NCBI GenBank assembly: GCA_022376925.1 | Contig: JAIOJX010000032.1 | Coordinates: 295,110,897 to 295,174,896 of the forward strand | DNA length: 64,000 nt | Source of the DNA: Tragulus kanchil | Taxonomy: Eukaryota > Chordata > Mammalia > Artiodactyla > Tragulidae | Direction of reading: 5' to 3' | In this document: piece after piece, positions 20,466-31,640 of the stretch | Position numbering within the stretch: the first letter of the stretch is position 1 | Layout: each line of letters starts with the position of its first letter | Notes under the pieces: generated by a model | Seen by the model: the letters and a program-made list of their open reading frames with translations, nothing else | Told to the model about the DNA's origin: nothing | Database searches by the model: none | Program-made: the position numbers and the translations under genes

Positions 20466-21280
20466 AAATTAACTGAGTACTTAAAACGTCTTGCAAAGCA
20501 ACATAGCTAGAGGCTCCTCCTTAAAAAAAAAAAAATCCTTTCTATTTCTCTCACTCAAGTATGGTTTGCTAGTAATTTTCAACTGGTTTTAGCTACTATT
20601 TCCAAAGCATTCAACCAAAATTTCATAGAAACAGCTTCTTCTCTTTCATGCTTCTGTCTCATTCATTTATGTAATTTTAATTAAATTAATTATACTCTGG
20701 CAAACAGCTGTCATAAGCAGTTTTGAGACCAAACACAACAGACTCTTGTTAGGCATCTAACAAGGCTGGTAGAAAAAAGTATATAGATAGTCCAGAGGTA
20801 GACTTACTAGTCCAAAGCATTCAGCAGACATGGGCAGTACTCAATGTACTTATTTGGAGGGAATGGAAAGTGTTGATTCCAGAGAGTTCCTTAAAACAAA
20901 CTGGCAAATGCTCATTTTACTAGTATAACCAACTCTGAGTGTGTATCTCTTAACATTCTTCTTCCATCATGCATCCATTTTATAAATGTTTACTGATATT
21001 TAGGACAGTCCCAGGCCCTGAAGAAGCACAGCACAGTCCACTGAAGAGGAAGAAACTGGTATATTAACAGGATGAAGAGGCAGGAGGGAGGAGGGGGAGT
21101 ATTAAAGAGCAAATCCTTTTAGCTTTCTCTACTCCATCCCCTCAAAATCACTGTCCCTCCATTCCCATTTAGCTAACAAATGGCTTTAAATATCTTGGGA
21201 TTGGTAGGGCTATTACAGAAATCCCCGTAGTAATACCACCTACTACATTAGCTATATATATATATATGTGTGTGTGTATA
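20466..21280. other. Non-coding stretch, nothing recognised
   Basis: No gene. 20823 onward is duplicated (duplication I). A short (TA)n then (TG)n run is at 21254-21279. Confidence 0.45.
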
Positions 21281-21284
21281 GGGC

Positions 21285-21478
21285 TTCCCCAGTGACTCAG
21301 GGGTAAAGAATCTGCCTGCCAATGAGGAGACATGGACTTGATCCCTAGGTCTGGAAGATCCTCTGGCGGAGAACATGGCAAACCACTCCAGTATTCTTCC
21401 CTGGAGAATTTCATGGACAGAGGAGCCTGGCAGGCTACTGGGATCTCAAAAGGTCAGACACGAGTGAAATGACTTAGC
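21285..21478 (+). mobile_element. Bov-tA SINE
   Basis: Sense Bov-tA: 'gggcttccccagtgactcag', 'aagaatctgcctgccaatg', 'accactccagtattcttcc', 'ggtcagacacgagtgaaat', followed by a (CA)n tract at 21503-21525. Duplicate at 22403-22596. Confidence 0.88.
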
Positions 21479-21728
21479 ACACATGCATGTATACGCACAC
21501 AGACACAGACACACACACACACACACGTCTTTTGTATTTTCCAGTTCTAATGAAATGATGCAATTGGTCCTCTCAGAGAAAGCTGTGACAGTGGGAATTT
21601 GTATAATCCTCGTAAAAAGCAATGGAACAGTACTTCGAAAGATCCTTAGTAGAGACGTGACTCTTTTGACTCATCAGTACCACTTCTAGAAACTTTAACT
21701 GAAAAAGTCCTCCCTCCTTTTCATTAAG

Positions 21729-21940
21729 ATGGCACTGAAGGCAAAGAAGAAAGTCCCTGCCCCTCCCAAAGGCAAAGCCAAAACCAAGAATGCAGTGTTG
21801 AAAGGCATCCACAGCCACACACACACACACAATTCATATGTCACTCAACTTGCCACAGCCCAACATTGCAGCTCAGGGGGCAGTCAAGAAAGATATCCTC
21901 CCAAAAAGGAAGCACCCCTAAGAGAAACAAAAAGGCCTTG
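21729..21940 (+). pseudogene. RPL23A processed pseudogene, cut at a duplication joint
   Basis: This is the 5' part of the ribosomal protein L23a pseudogene that is complete at 22848. It begins [18 protein letters not shown] and reaches about codon 63 before jumping back to the start of the duplication unit. The truncation is a product of duplication I and not of retrotransposition. Confidence 0.85.
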
Positions 21941-22402
21941 AGCAGACATGGGCAGTACTCAATGTACTTATTTGGAGGGAATGGAAAGTGTTGATTCCAG
22001 AGAGTTCCTTAAAACAAACTGGCAAATGCTCATTTTACTAGTATAACCAACTCTGAGTGTGTATCTCTTAACATTCTTCTTCCATCATGCATCCATTTTA
22101 TAAATGTTTACTGATATTTAGGACAGTCCCAGGCCCTGAAGAAGCACAGCACAGTCCACTGAAGAGGAAGAAACTGGTATATTAACAGGATGAAGAGGCA
22201 GGAGGGAGGAGGGGGAGTATTAAAGAGCAAATCCTTTTAGCTTCTCTCTACTCCATCCCCTCAAAATCACTGTCCCTCCATTCCCATTTAGCTAACAAAT
22301 GGCTTTAAATATCTTGGGATTGGTAGGGCTATTACAGAAATCCCCGTAGTAATACCACCTACTACATTAGCTATATATATATATATGTGTGTGTGTATAG
22401 GG

Positions 22403-22596
22403 CTTCCCCAGTGACTCAGGGGTAAAGAATCTGCCTGCCAATGAGGAGACATGGACTTGATCCCTAGGTCTGGAAGATCCTCTGGCGGAGAACATGGCAA
22501 ACCACTCCAGTATTCTTCCCTGGAGAATTTCATGGACAGAGGAGCCTGGCAGGCTACTGGGATCTCAAAAGGTCAGACACGAGTGAAATGACTTAG
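22403..22596 (+). mobile_element. Bov-tA SINE (second copy in duplication I)
   Basis: Same as 21285-21478, followed by the same (CA)n tract. Duplicated with its flanks. Confidence 0.87.
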
Positions 22597-22847
22597 CACA
22601 CATGCATGTATACGCACACAGACACAGACACACACACACACACACGTCTTTTGTATTTTCCAGTTCTAATGAAATGATGCAATTGGTCCTCTCAGAGAAA
22701 GCTGTGACAGTGGGAATTTGTATAATCCTCGTAAAAAGCAATGGAACAGTACTTCGAAAGATCCTTAGTAGAGACGTGACTCTTTTGACTCATCAGTACC
22801 ACTTCTAGAAACTTTAACTGAAAAAGTCCTCCCTCCTTTTCATTAAG

Positions 22848-23365
<518 letters not shown>

Positions 23366-23382
23366 AGAATCTTCCCCAGAGA

Positions 23383-23535
23383 TTTCTCTGGTGGTCCAGT
23401 GGTTAACAGTCTGCTTTCCAATGCAGGAGATGAGGGTCTGATCCCACCCACCTGACTGGCGGCCAAAAGTTCAAAACATAAAACATAAACAGTATTGTAC
23501 AAATTAAATAAAGCCTTTAAAAATGGTCCACATTA
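23383..23535 (+). mobile_element. CHR-type SINE
   Basis: 'gatttctctggtggtccagt' head, 'aatgcaggagatgagggtc' middle, 'ttaaataaagcctttaaaaa' tail. It sits directly after the pseudogene's A-tail. Confidence 0.75.
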
Positions 23536-23793
23536 AAAAAAAAAAGAATCCTCCCAAAAGAAAACAGTCACATGCAGAGTATTTACTGTAATCTTATTTG
23601 TGATGGTGAAAGTTTGAAATACATGAATGATTAAGTAACTTATGATTTTGCAATATTATATAACTTACCACTGAGTATGCACCCAATGGAGTAACAGAAA
23701 ACATTTGATTACATATTAAATGAAAAAAAGATATAATTTGCTCAACTGTACACAGAACCACTGAATTATATACTTTATAAGGATGAACTTTCG

Positions 23794-23905
23794 GGAATTC
23801 CTTGGTGGTTCAGTGGTTAGGACTCTGAGCTTACACTGTTGGGGCCCAGGTTGAATCCCTGGTCAGATCCTGTTGCAGCCAAAAAAGTACTTTAAAAATT
23901 ATAAT
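23794..23905 (+). mobile_element. Old CHR-type SINE
   Basis: 'gaattccttggtggttcagt' head and 'caggttgaatccctggtca' B-box region, with an A-rich end. Short and diverged. Confidence 0.7.
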
Positions 23906-24627
23906 AAAAGGGTGAACTTTGTGAAATATATCTATTTCTTTTAAATAGATACAATTCTCCGTTTTTACTTTCGTATCAGCTGAAATTAGTAGGAAACAGA
24001 TGGCCTGCTCAGTGAATGTAACTGAAGACAGTTAATGAAGGGACAAAGGAACAAAGATGTGGGCTGGCTTGAGGGAAACCAAGCAGGGATAATTAGGTAC
24101 CCAGGGCTATTATCTGCTGAGGAGCCCTTATCAACCATAGGCTTGAGCGTGCAGAGATGGAACGAGTGCCCAGTGAGAACCACAGCTGAAGGACAGGGAG
24201 GGCCAACAGGAACTTCTAGGAACACAATTCTGTCTGTCTGTCTGTCTGTCTGTCTCTCCCACTTCCTGTGCTACCTCCCACTGACTGAATCCAAGAGGAA
24301 GTCTAAGGGCAAGTGAGCCCAGATGATACTGTCCTTAAAGGTCAGCCTCTGGAGAAGATGGAGAGGAGTGGATCTAGAGGCAAATAATCTAGCAGGTGAG
24401 TCATCATATAACAATGTGAGAACTGGCTAAACATACAGCTATGGGCCTTAAGGAAAACCTGGAAAATTGGGGATTGTAGAGATGAAAAGCAGAGGAAGTT
24501 AAAGAACAGTAGGATTGGTAGAAAGGGGCAGGAAAGATTGCTACCTCAGGCTGAGACGAGGATGGGAGCCAGAGGCAGGAACCATTTATTGTTTGGTCCA
24601 ATACTGAACTGGAGTCTGGGCTCTGGA
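23906..24627. other. Non-coding stretch with a (TGTC)n microsatellite
   Basis: No gene or named repeat is recognised. A (CTGT)n tract of about six units lies at 24229-24255. Confidence 0.55.
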
Positions 24628-25193
24628 CTCTTTTTTTGCGGGGTGGAGTGGGGGGCGGGTTGAAGAGGGAGGGGGGCAGGTGGGCCACTTCTATCGGTCT
24701 TTCATTTATCTGTTTTCATCCATCTTTGTTCTTTAGCCCGTGTGGGCCTCCCATCTCATTGGCCTCTGTTGTCACAGAGCACCGGCTCTGGGCACACACG
24801 CTCCAGAGCTTCAGCTCGGCAATTGGACACATCAGTTCAGCTGCTCCGCGGCACGTGGGATCTTCCCAGGCCAGGGATCAAACCGGCGCCCCTTGATGGT
24901 TTGGAAGGCTGATTAGGATAGTCTCAACTAAGTTCAGGGGAGACATATCAAAGCCCTTTACTCAGGAACTCTGGTGTTTGTGGACATGTATAGACTCTTT
25001 TGGGCTTCCAAGGAGTGCTAGTGGTAAAGAACCTGCCTGCCTGGCTTCCCTGGTGGTCCAGTGGGTGAGGAGTCTGCCTTGCAGTGCAAGGGGCAACGGT
25101 TTGATCCCTGACCCGGGAGGATCCCACGTGCCACGGAGCAACAACGTGGCGTCCCTACCCACTGGACTACCAGGGCAGCCCTGGACTCTTTTT
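24628..25193 (-). mobile_element. Young SINE split by an inverted insert
   Basis: SINE tail and body run from 24628 to 'gcgccccttg' at 24894. The head resumes at about 25149 ('gtccctacccactggac') and ends at 25181. The host repeat 'ctggactcttttt' stands on both sides (about 24621 and 25182), so the two parts were one insertion. The intervening ~250 bp is not SINE sequence in this orientation; see the next entry. Confidence 0.8.
24897..25146. repeat. Inverted copy of 26060-26300
   Basis: 24905-25137 reads as the reverse complement of about 26063-26300 with roughly ten differences. Shared landmarks are 'actcaggaactctggtgttt', 'gtggacatgtata', 'cttttgggcttccaagga', 'gtaaagaacctgcctgcctg' and the SINE head that follows. 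It replaces about 14 bp of the SINE around it. Confidence 0.88.
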
Positions 25194-25204
25194 AATAGGA
25201 GTGT

Positions 25205-25345
25205 GTGCAAGCTCAGTTGCTTCAGTCATGTCTGACTCTATGCGACCCTATGGACTGTAGACTCCTCTGTCCATGGGATCTCCGGGCAAGATACTGGACT
25301 GAGTTGCCATGCCCTCCTCCTGGGCATCTTCTTGATCCCATTAAT
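25205..25345 (-). mobile_element. Bov-tA SINE, partial
   Basis: 'tgcttcagtcatgtctgac', 'ccctatggactgtagactc', 'gttgccatgccctcctcc' in reverse orientation. It breaks off before the head. Confidence 0.8.
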
Positions 25346-25399
25346 AAGAGACTCACAGCAAAATCAGAATGGCACATCAGAAATTCCCCTCCTGTTTGA

Positions 25400-25665
25400 T
25401 ATTACTCTGTATTAATCCTTCCCACTGAAACTCCAACGCCATTCCTTCAACAAATAATTGTTTAGTACCCAGTATGTGCCAGGAACTGTTAGGCCCTAGA
25501 GATTAAGGAAGGAACAAAATTAACTTCTTATCTTTGCTCTCCTAGAGTTTACATCCTGGTGGAGAGGGGACAACAGATAAGTAAATATAGGTCAAGTGTG
25601 ATAGGTGCTATAAAGAAAAACGCAGGAGAGCAGGGAAATAAAATCCTGCCCATTTTATCTCTTTA
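25400..25665. repeat. Ancient mammalian interspersed repeat, family uncertain
   Basis: 'ccttcaacaaataattgttt', 'cagtatgtgccaggaactgt' and 'tgataggtgctataaagaaa' follow the order of a common old mammalian repeat. Similar pieces are at 35478-35560, 50040-50250 and 59780-60010. I cannot name the family with confidence. Confidence 0.5.
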
Positions 25666-25689
25666 AAAAAGTCCATGCATGCATACATA

Positions 25690-26205
25690 CTAAGTCGCTT
25701 CCGTCATGTCCAACTGTTTTGCAGCCCTATGGAACATAGCCCACCAGGCTCTTCTGTCCATGGGATTCTCCAGGCAAGATACTAGAGTAGGTTTCCATGT
25801 CCTTTTCCAGGGAATCTTCCTATTCCAGGGATCGAACACGAGTCTCTTCCGTCTAATCTGCATTGGCAGGCAGGTTCTTTTTAATTTTTTTTTTGTAAAT
25901 TTTGTCCTCTTTTATTGGTTTTTCATTTATTTATTTTCATCCATCTTTATTCTTTGGCCTGTGTGGGCCTCCCATCACAGTGGCCTCCCTCGCTGCAGAG
26001 CACTGGCTCTGGGCGCATGTGCTCCAGAGCATTGGCTCATAATTGGACACACTGGTCCAGCTGCCCCGTGGCACATGGGATCCTCCCGGGTCAGGGATCA
26101 AACCGGTGCCCCTTGCACTGCAAGGCAGACTCCTCACCCACTGGACCACCAGGGAAGCCAGGCAGGCAGGTTCTTTACCACTAGCACCTCCTTGGAAGCC
26201 CAAAA
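25690..26205 (-). mobile_element. Bov-tA SINE interrupted by a SINE
   Basis: Reverse Bov-tA from 'agtcgcttccgtcatgtcc' to 'ttggcaggcaggttcttt' (25879), then a nested SINE, then the Bov-tA head from 'ggcaggttctttaccacta' to 'cttggaagccc' (26201). The repeated 'caggcaggttcttt' is the nested element's target-site duplication. Confidence 0.87.
25885..26160 (-). mobile_element. Young-family SINE nested in Bov-tA
   Basis: It runs from a T-rich tail through 'tttcatccatctttattc' and 'cacactggtccagctgccc' to 'ggaccaccagggaagcc'. It is flanked by 'caggcaggttcttt' on both sides. The young family was therefore still inserting after this Bov-tA copy was in place. Confidence 0.87.
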
Positions 26206-26371
26206 GAGCCTATACATGTCCACAAACACCAGAGTTCCTGAGTAAAGGGCTTTGATATCTCTCCCCTGAACTAAGTTGAGACCTTCCTAATCGGCCTTCC
26301 AGTCTCCAGCAAACTCCAACCAGTACTGCACTCTGCTATGAGAATCTTCCTGATCTTATCAGAGTGTTGTG

Positions 26372-26572
26372 CTCAATCATTCAGTCTTGTCCGACCCTTG
26401 TAACCTCATTTATTGTAGCTCCCCCAGACTCTACTGTCCAAGGGATTTTTCAGGCAAGAATAATGGAGTTGCCATTTCCTCCTTCAAGGGATCTTCTTGA
26501 TCCAGGGATTGAACCCACGTCTTCTGTGTTGGCAGGCAGATTTTTTACCACTGAGTCACCTGGGAAGCCCTG
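26372..26572 (-). mobile_element. Bov-tA SINE
   Basis: 'caatcattcagtcttgtcc', 'caggcaagaataatggagtt', 'gatccagggattgaaccca' and 'gagtcacctgggaagccc' in reverse orientation. Confidence 0.87.
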
Positions 26573-26610
26573 ATCATGTCAGTACCCTGCTTTAAAAAGG
26601 TACTGTTGGG

Positions 26611-26917
26611 GGCTTCCCCTGGTGGTCCAGTGGGTAAGGACACTGCCTTGCAGTGCAAGGGGCGCCCGTTCAATCCCTGGCCTGGGAAGATCCCACGTGC
26701 AGCGGAGCGGCTGGACTGATGTGTCCAATCAGCCAGCCGGAGCTCTGGAGCGCATGCACCCAGAGCTGGTGCTCTGCGACAACAGATGCCACCGCAATGG
26801 GAGGCCCACATGGGCCAAAGAACAAAGACGGATGAAACTAGACAAATGAAAGACCAGTGAAAGTGGCCTGCCCACCCCCCTTCCTTCCCCACCTCCGCCA
26901 AAAAAAAAAAAAAAAAA
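26611..26917 (+). mobile_element. Young SINE, upstream member of a same-site pair
   Basis: Complete young SINE with CT-rich tract and poly-A. The target repeat 'gtactgttggggg' precedes it (26600) and 'gtactgttgggg' follows it (26919), directly before another SINE of the same orientation. Its right part is repeated at 27867-28010. Confidence 0.9.
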
Positions 26918-26931
26918 AGTACTGTTGGGGC

Positions 26932-27205
26932 TTCCCTGGTGGTCCAGTGGGTAAGGACACTGCCTTGCAGTGCAAGGGGCGCCAGTTCCATCCCTGGCCT
27001 GGGAAGATTCCACATGCTGTGGAGTGGCTGGACCGATGTATCCAACTACCGAGCCAGAGCTCTGGAGCTCATGTGCCCAGAGCTGGTGCTCTGCAGCAAC
27101 AGAGGCCACTGCAATGGGAGGCCCATACAGGCCAGAAAACAAAGACAGATGAAAATAGATAAACGAAAGATGAATAGAAGTTGTCCTCCACCCAAAAAAA
27201 GTACC
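26932..27205 (+). mobile_element. Young-family SINE, downstream member of a same-site pair
   Basis: Older copy with 'ggtccagtgggtaaggacac' head and 'gaatagaagttgtcctcc' tail, then an A-run and 'gtaccattgtatg', which matches the start of the target sequence. Duplicate at 28026-28300. Confidence 0.87.
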
Positions 27206-27229
27206 ATTGTATGCTCTTATTTGCTTATC

Positions 27230-27600
27230 ATGTGAATAACACCTAACCTCCTTCTCATGGACCTTGCCTTCTGGATCCATCACTTGCATATACTTCTTCC
27301 ATTCTTTTCTCCCAACCCTAATTGTCTGTAGTCTCTGGACCATGCTGCACTGTCTCTCATTTCTGTACCTTTGTCCCTGCTGATCTTTCCATTTGGAATG
27401 TTCTGTCAAACCCCACCTCTTCCCAAGGTTGACAATCTTCTTCTGACTCTTTTAAGCCCACTAATTGCTATCTTTTTGATTTCCTGACCTTCTCTGGAGT
27501 AAGGGAATGTCTTCCAGTTCCCACCTTTGTATTATCAGTACATTAGGTACCTCATCACATGGGATCCTGTTTCTTGGAGTTCAGGTGCACATGATGAGGT
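27230..27600 (+). mobile_element. L2 LINE fragment
   Basis: 'ctttccatttggaatgttct', 'aaaccccacctcttcccaag' and 'gaatgtcttccagttccca' follow L2 3'-region order. It is repeated at about 28325-28695 and, in part, from 29691 by duplications J and K. Confidence 0.55.
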
Positions 27601-27714
27601 TAAGTATGATCCATGGGGACCTTATATCCTTTCATTGGTGTGTGACCATCTTTTGTTACTTATCCCACCTAAAAATTAGAATATATCTGCCCCACCCTCA
27701 TCCAGGGCTTAATC

Positions 27715-27866
27715 TTTTGTTTTTCTTTCATTTTTACCAAGATGTAACTGATACACAGCACTGTGTAAGTTTTGCTGTAGTCGTCTCTTGTGTTGTTGGA
27801 AGAGGGTATCTCTTGGCAAAACTCTGGTTTTGCCCTCCTTTATTTTGTGTTCCAAGGCCAAACTTC
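27715..27866 (-). mobile_element. BovB LINE fragment, cut at a duplication joint
   Basis: Read in reverse it contains BovB endonuclease-region coding sequence ('ccctcttccaacaacacaag' and neighbours). It is truncated by the joint at 27866. The longer version starts at about 28810. Confidence 0.75.
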
Positions 27867-28012
27867 GCTCTGCGACAACAGATGCCACCGCAATGGGAGG
27901 CCCACATGGGCCAAAGAACAAAGACGGATGAAACTAGACAAATGAAAGACCAGTGAAAGTGGCCTGCCCACCCCCCTTCCTTCCCCACCTCCGCCAAAAA
28001 AAAAAAAAAAAA
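27867..28012 (+). mobile_element. 3' part of a young SINE (duplication J)
   Basis: The right half of the SINE at 26611, beginning at 'gctctgcgacaac' because the duplication unit starts there. It is not an independent insertion. Confidence 0.87.
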
Positions 28013-28025
28013 GTACTGTTGGGGC

Positions 28026-28300
28026 TTCCCTGGTGGTCCAGTGGGTAAGGACACTGCCTTGCAGTGCAAGGGGCGCCAGTTCCATCCCTGGCCTGGGAAG
28101 ATTCCACATGCTGTGGAGTGGCTGGACCGATGTATCCAACTACCGAGCCAGAGCTCTGGAGCTCATGTGCCCAGAGCTGGTGCTCTGCAGCAACAGAGGC
28201 CACTGCAATGGGAGGCCCATACAGGCCAGAAAACAAAGACAGATGAAAATAGATAAACGAAAGATGAATAGAAGTTGTCCTCCACCCAAAAAAAGTACCA
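28026..28300 (+). mobile_element. Young-family SINE (second copy in duplication J)
   Basis: Matches 26932-27205 throughout, including the GTACCATTG flank. Confidence 0.87.
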
Positions 28301-28500
28301 TTGTATGCTCTTATTTGCTTATCATGTGAATAACACCTAACCTCCTTCTCATGGACCTTGCCTTCTGGATCCATCACTTGCATATACTTCTTCCATTCTT
28401 TTCTCCCAACCCTAATTGTCTGTAGTCTCTGGACCATGCTGCACTGTCTCTCATTTCTGTACCTTTGTCCCTGCTGATCTTTCCATTTGGAATGTTCTGT

Positions 28501-30867
28501 CAAACCCCACCTCTTCCCAAGGTTGACAATCTTCTTCTGACTCTTTTAAGCCCACTAATTGCTATCTTTTTGATTTCCCTGACCTTCTCTGGAGTAAGGG
28601 AATGTCTTCCAGTTCCCACCTTTGTATTATCAGTACATTAGGTACCTCATCACATGGGATCCTGTTTCTTGGAGTTCAGGTGCACATGATGAGGTTAAGT
28701 ATGATCCATGGGGACCTTATATCCTTTCATTGGTGTGTGACCATCTTTTGTTACTTATCCCACCTAAAAAGTAGAATATATCTGCCCCCACCCTCATCCA
28801 GGGCTTAATCTTTTGTTTTTCTTTCATTTTTACCAAGATGTAACTGATACACAGCACTGTGTAAGTTTTGCTGTAGTCGTCTCTTGTGTTGTTGGAAGAG
28901 GGTATCTCTTGGCAAAACTCTGGTTTTGCCCTCCTTTATTTTGTGTTCCAAGGCCAAACTTCCTTGTTACTATAGGTATCTCTTGACTTCCTACTTTTTT
29001 GCATTCCAGTCTCCAGTGATAAAAAATATATTTTGTGAGGGGAGGGGTTAGTTAGTTCTTTGAAGGCCTTGTAGGTCTTCAAAGAACTGTTCAACTTCGG
29101 CATTAGCAACCAGTTGAGGCATAGACTTGGATTACTGAGATGTTGAGTGGTTTGCCTTGGAAACGAAACAAGATTGTTTTGGGTTTTTTTGAGACTGCAC
29201 CCAAGTACTGCATTTTGAACTCTTTTGTTGACTCTGAGGGCTACTCCATTTCTTCTAAAGGATTCTTGCCCACAGTAATAGATATAATGCTTATCTGAAT
29301 TAAACCATCCATTTTAGTTTACTGATTTCTAAAAGGTCGATATGCACTCTTGCCATCTCCTGCTCGACTGTGTCCAGTTTACCTTGATTCATGGACCTAA
29401 CATTCCAGGTTCCTATGCAATATTGTTCTTTACGGCATCGGACTTTTCTTTCACCACCAGAGCATTGGCATTGGCATTGCCTTGGCATTCACATCCACAA
29501 CTGAACATTGTTTCTGCTTTGACCCAGCATCTTCATTCATTCTGGAGCTATGTCTCTGCTCTTCCCCAGTAGCATACTGGATACCTACTGATCCGTGGGT
29601 CTTATCTTCCAGTGTCATATCTCACCGGCAGGTCTGACTCAGTCTCCTGTGGGGTTACTGCTCCTTTCCCTGGGTCCTTGTCCGATGTTTCAAACCCCAC
29701 CTCTTCCCAAGGTTGACAATCTTCTTCTGACTCTTTTAAGCCCACTAATTGCTATCTTTTGATTTCCTGACCTTCTCTGGAGTAAGGGAATGTCTTCCAG
29801 TTCCACCTTTGTATTATCAGTACATTAGGTACCTCATCACATGGGATCCTGTTTCTTGGAGTTCAGGTGCACATGATGAGGTTAAGTATGATCCATGGGG
29901 ACCTTATATCCTTTCATTGGTGTGTGACCATCTTTTGTTACTTATCCCACCTAAAAAGTAGAATATATCTGCCCCCACCCTCATCCAGGGCTTAATCTTT
30001 TGTTTTTCTTTCATTTTTACCAAGATGTAACTGATACACAGCACTGTGTAAGTTTTGCTGTAGTCGTCTCTTGTGTTGTTGGAAGAGGGTATCTCTTGGC
30101 AAAACTCTGGTTTTGCCCTCCTTTATTTTGTGTTCCAAGGCCAAACTTCCTTGTTACTATAGGTATCTCTTGACTTCCTACTTTTTTGCATTCCAGTCTC
30201 CAGTGATAAAAAATATATTTTGTGAGGGGAGGGGTTAGTTAGTTCTTTGAAGGCCTTGTAGGTCTTCAAAGAACTGTTCAACTTCGGCATTAGCAACCAG
30301 TTGAGGCATAGACTTGGATTACTGAGATGTTGAGTGGTTTGCCTTGGAAACGAAACAAGATTGTTTTGGGTTTTTTTGAGACTGCACCCAAGTACTGCAT
30401 TTTGAACTCTTTTGTTGACTCTGAGGGCTACTCCATTTCTTCTAAAGGATTCTTGCCCACAGTAATAGATATAATGCTTATCTGAATTAAACCATCCATT
30501 TTAGTTTACTGATTTCTAAAAGGTCGATATGCACTCTTGCCATCTCCTGCTCGACTGTGTCCAGTTTACCTTGATTCATGGACCTAACATTCCAGGTTCC
30601 TATGCAATATTGTTCTTTACGGCATCGGACTTTTCTTTCACCACCAGAGCATTGGCATTGGCATTGCCTTGGCATTCACATCCACAACTGAACATTGTTT
30701 CTGCTTTGACCCAGCATCTTCATTCATTCTGGAGCTATGTCTCTGCTCTTCCCCAGTAGCATACTGGATACCTACTGATCCGTGGGTCTTATCTTCCAGT
30801 GTCATATCTCACCGGCAGGTCTGACTCAGTCTCCTGTGGGGTTACTGCTCCTTTCCCCTGGGTCCTT
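28501..30867. repeat. Direct tandem duplication K (unit ~1.19 kb)
   Basis: 28501-29680 is repeated at 29691-30867 (offset 1190 at the left). A ~10-bp joint ('ccgatgttt') separates the copies. It overlaps J, so the L2 stretch around 28501-28800 is present three times (27406, 28501, 29691). Confidence 0.92.
28810..29680 (-). mobile_element. BovB LINE, endonuclease region (broken)
   Basis: On the minus strand this reads through the 5' part of BovB ORF2. The best stretch (29488-29300) encodes a peptide with YCIGTWNVRSMNQGKLDTV, the conserved start of the RTE/APE-type endonuclease. Further left come diverged 'IQVYA'-type and 'TLFQQHKRR'-type segments, with stops and frame changes. The element lacks its reverse-transcriptase part here and is inactive. 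The region is repeated at 30000-30945. Confidence 0.82.
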
Positions 30868-30945
30868 GTGCACACAAGGTTCCTGGTGTCTTCCAAGAGT
30901 CTCTGTTTCCCCCAATCCTGTGGAAGTTCTAGAATCAAATCCTGT
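30000..30945 (-). mobile_element. BovB LINE, endonuclease region plus upstream part (second copy)
   Basis: Same content as 28810-29680, but continuing rightward through 'gttcctggtgtcttccaag' and 'cccaatcctgtggaagttct', which are upstream BovB sequence. This is the intact version of the fragment. Confidence 0.8.
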
Positions 30946-31139
30946 AAGTTTAGATGGACAGAGTAATGATCTGAATTCCATACATTATGAAATGGTTACT
31001 ACAGTAAGATTTGGGAACACCCATTGTTATTAGGTATACATAATAAAAGAAAAAGTTTTCCTTGTGATGAAAACTGATAAGTTTCTTGAAATTCAAGTAT
31101 ACAAAAATTTTTTTTTTAATTTTCAAAAATGTGTATAAA

Positions 31140-31325
31140 AGACACTGATGCTGGGAAAAACCAAAAGAAAAAGAAGGGAAGCAGGGAATGAGATGGTTAT
31201 ATAGCATTATCAACTCAATAGACACAAATTTGAGCAAACTCTTGCCGATAGTGAAGGACAGGGAAGCCTAGTGCGCTACACTACATGGGGTCACAAAGAG
31301 TTGGACATGACATACTGACTGAACA
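31140..31325 (+). mobile_element. BovB LINE 3' end, diverged
   Basis: 'gacactgatgctgggaaaa', 'atgagatggttatatagcat', 'ggggtcacaaagagttggac' and 'ctgactgaacaatgac' are BovB 3' landmarks in sense orientation. The copy is noisy. Confidence 0.75.
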
Positions 31326-31449
31326 ATGACAAAAATGTCTTTACATACATATATGTGTGAACATGCATACATATTCCCCAAATACATATCATTCATTTTA
31401 GTTGTTTATTAAAGTGATATCATTCCCTACATAATATCCTGGGATTTCT

Positions 31450-31640
31450 TTTTTTTTTAAATTTAGCTATAGTTGATTTATAAGATTGTGTTGGTTTCAT
31501 CTGTACAGCTTCAGATTCACTTCCATTATAGGTTATTACAAAATATTGAACATAGTTCCTTGAGCTGCAACAGTAAATCCTTGTTATTTATCTATTTTAT
31601 ATATAATGGTGTATCCTGGGTCTTATTTGTCACTTTTCCT
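31450..31640 (-). mobile_element. Old L1 3' fragment
   Basis: 'tatagttgatttataagat', 'ggtttcatctgtacagctt' and 'aaatccttgttatttatct' are diverged reverse L1 3' UTR blocks seen in artiodactyl genomes. Confidence 0.65.

Larger units (their letters stand above)
26771..28962. repeat. Direct tandem duplication J (unit ~1.10 kb)
   Basis: 26771-27866 is repeated at 27867-28962 (offset 1096 at the left end). The joint runs from BovB sequence ('aggccaaactt') straight into the middle of a SINE ('gctctgcgacaac'). Poly-A lengths differ between copies. Confidence 0.93.

Noticed and set aside
21729..21941. A functional ribosomal protein gene
   Set aside because: Intronless, frame-damaged, with an A-rich end; a processed pseudogene and its truncated duplicate.
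24229..24255. CRISPR-like array at the (CTGT)n tract and other short direct repeats
   Set aside because: Tetranucleotide microsatellite without spacers, in vertebrate DNA.
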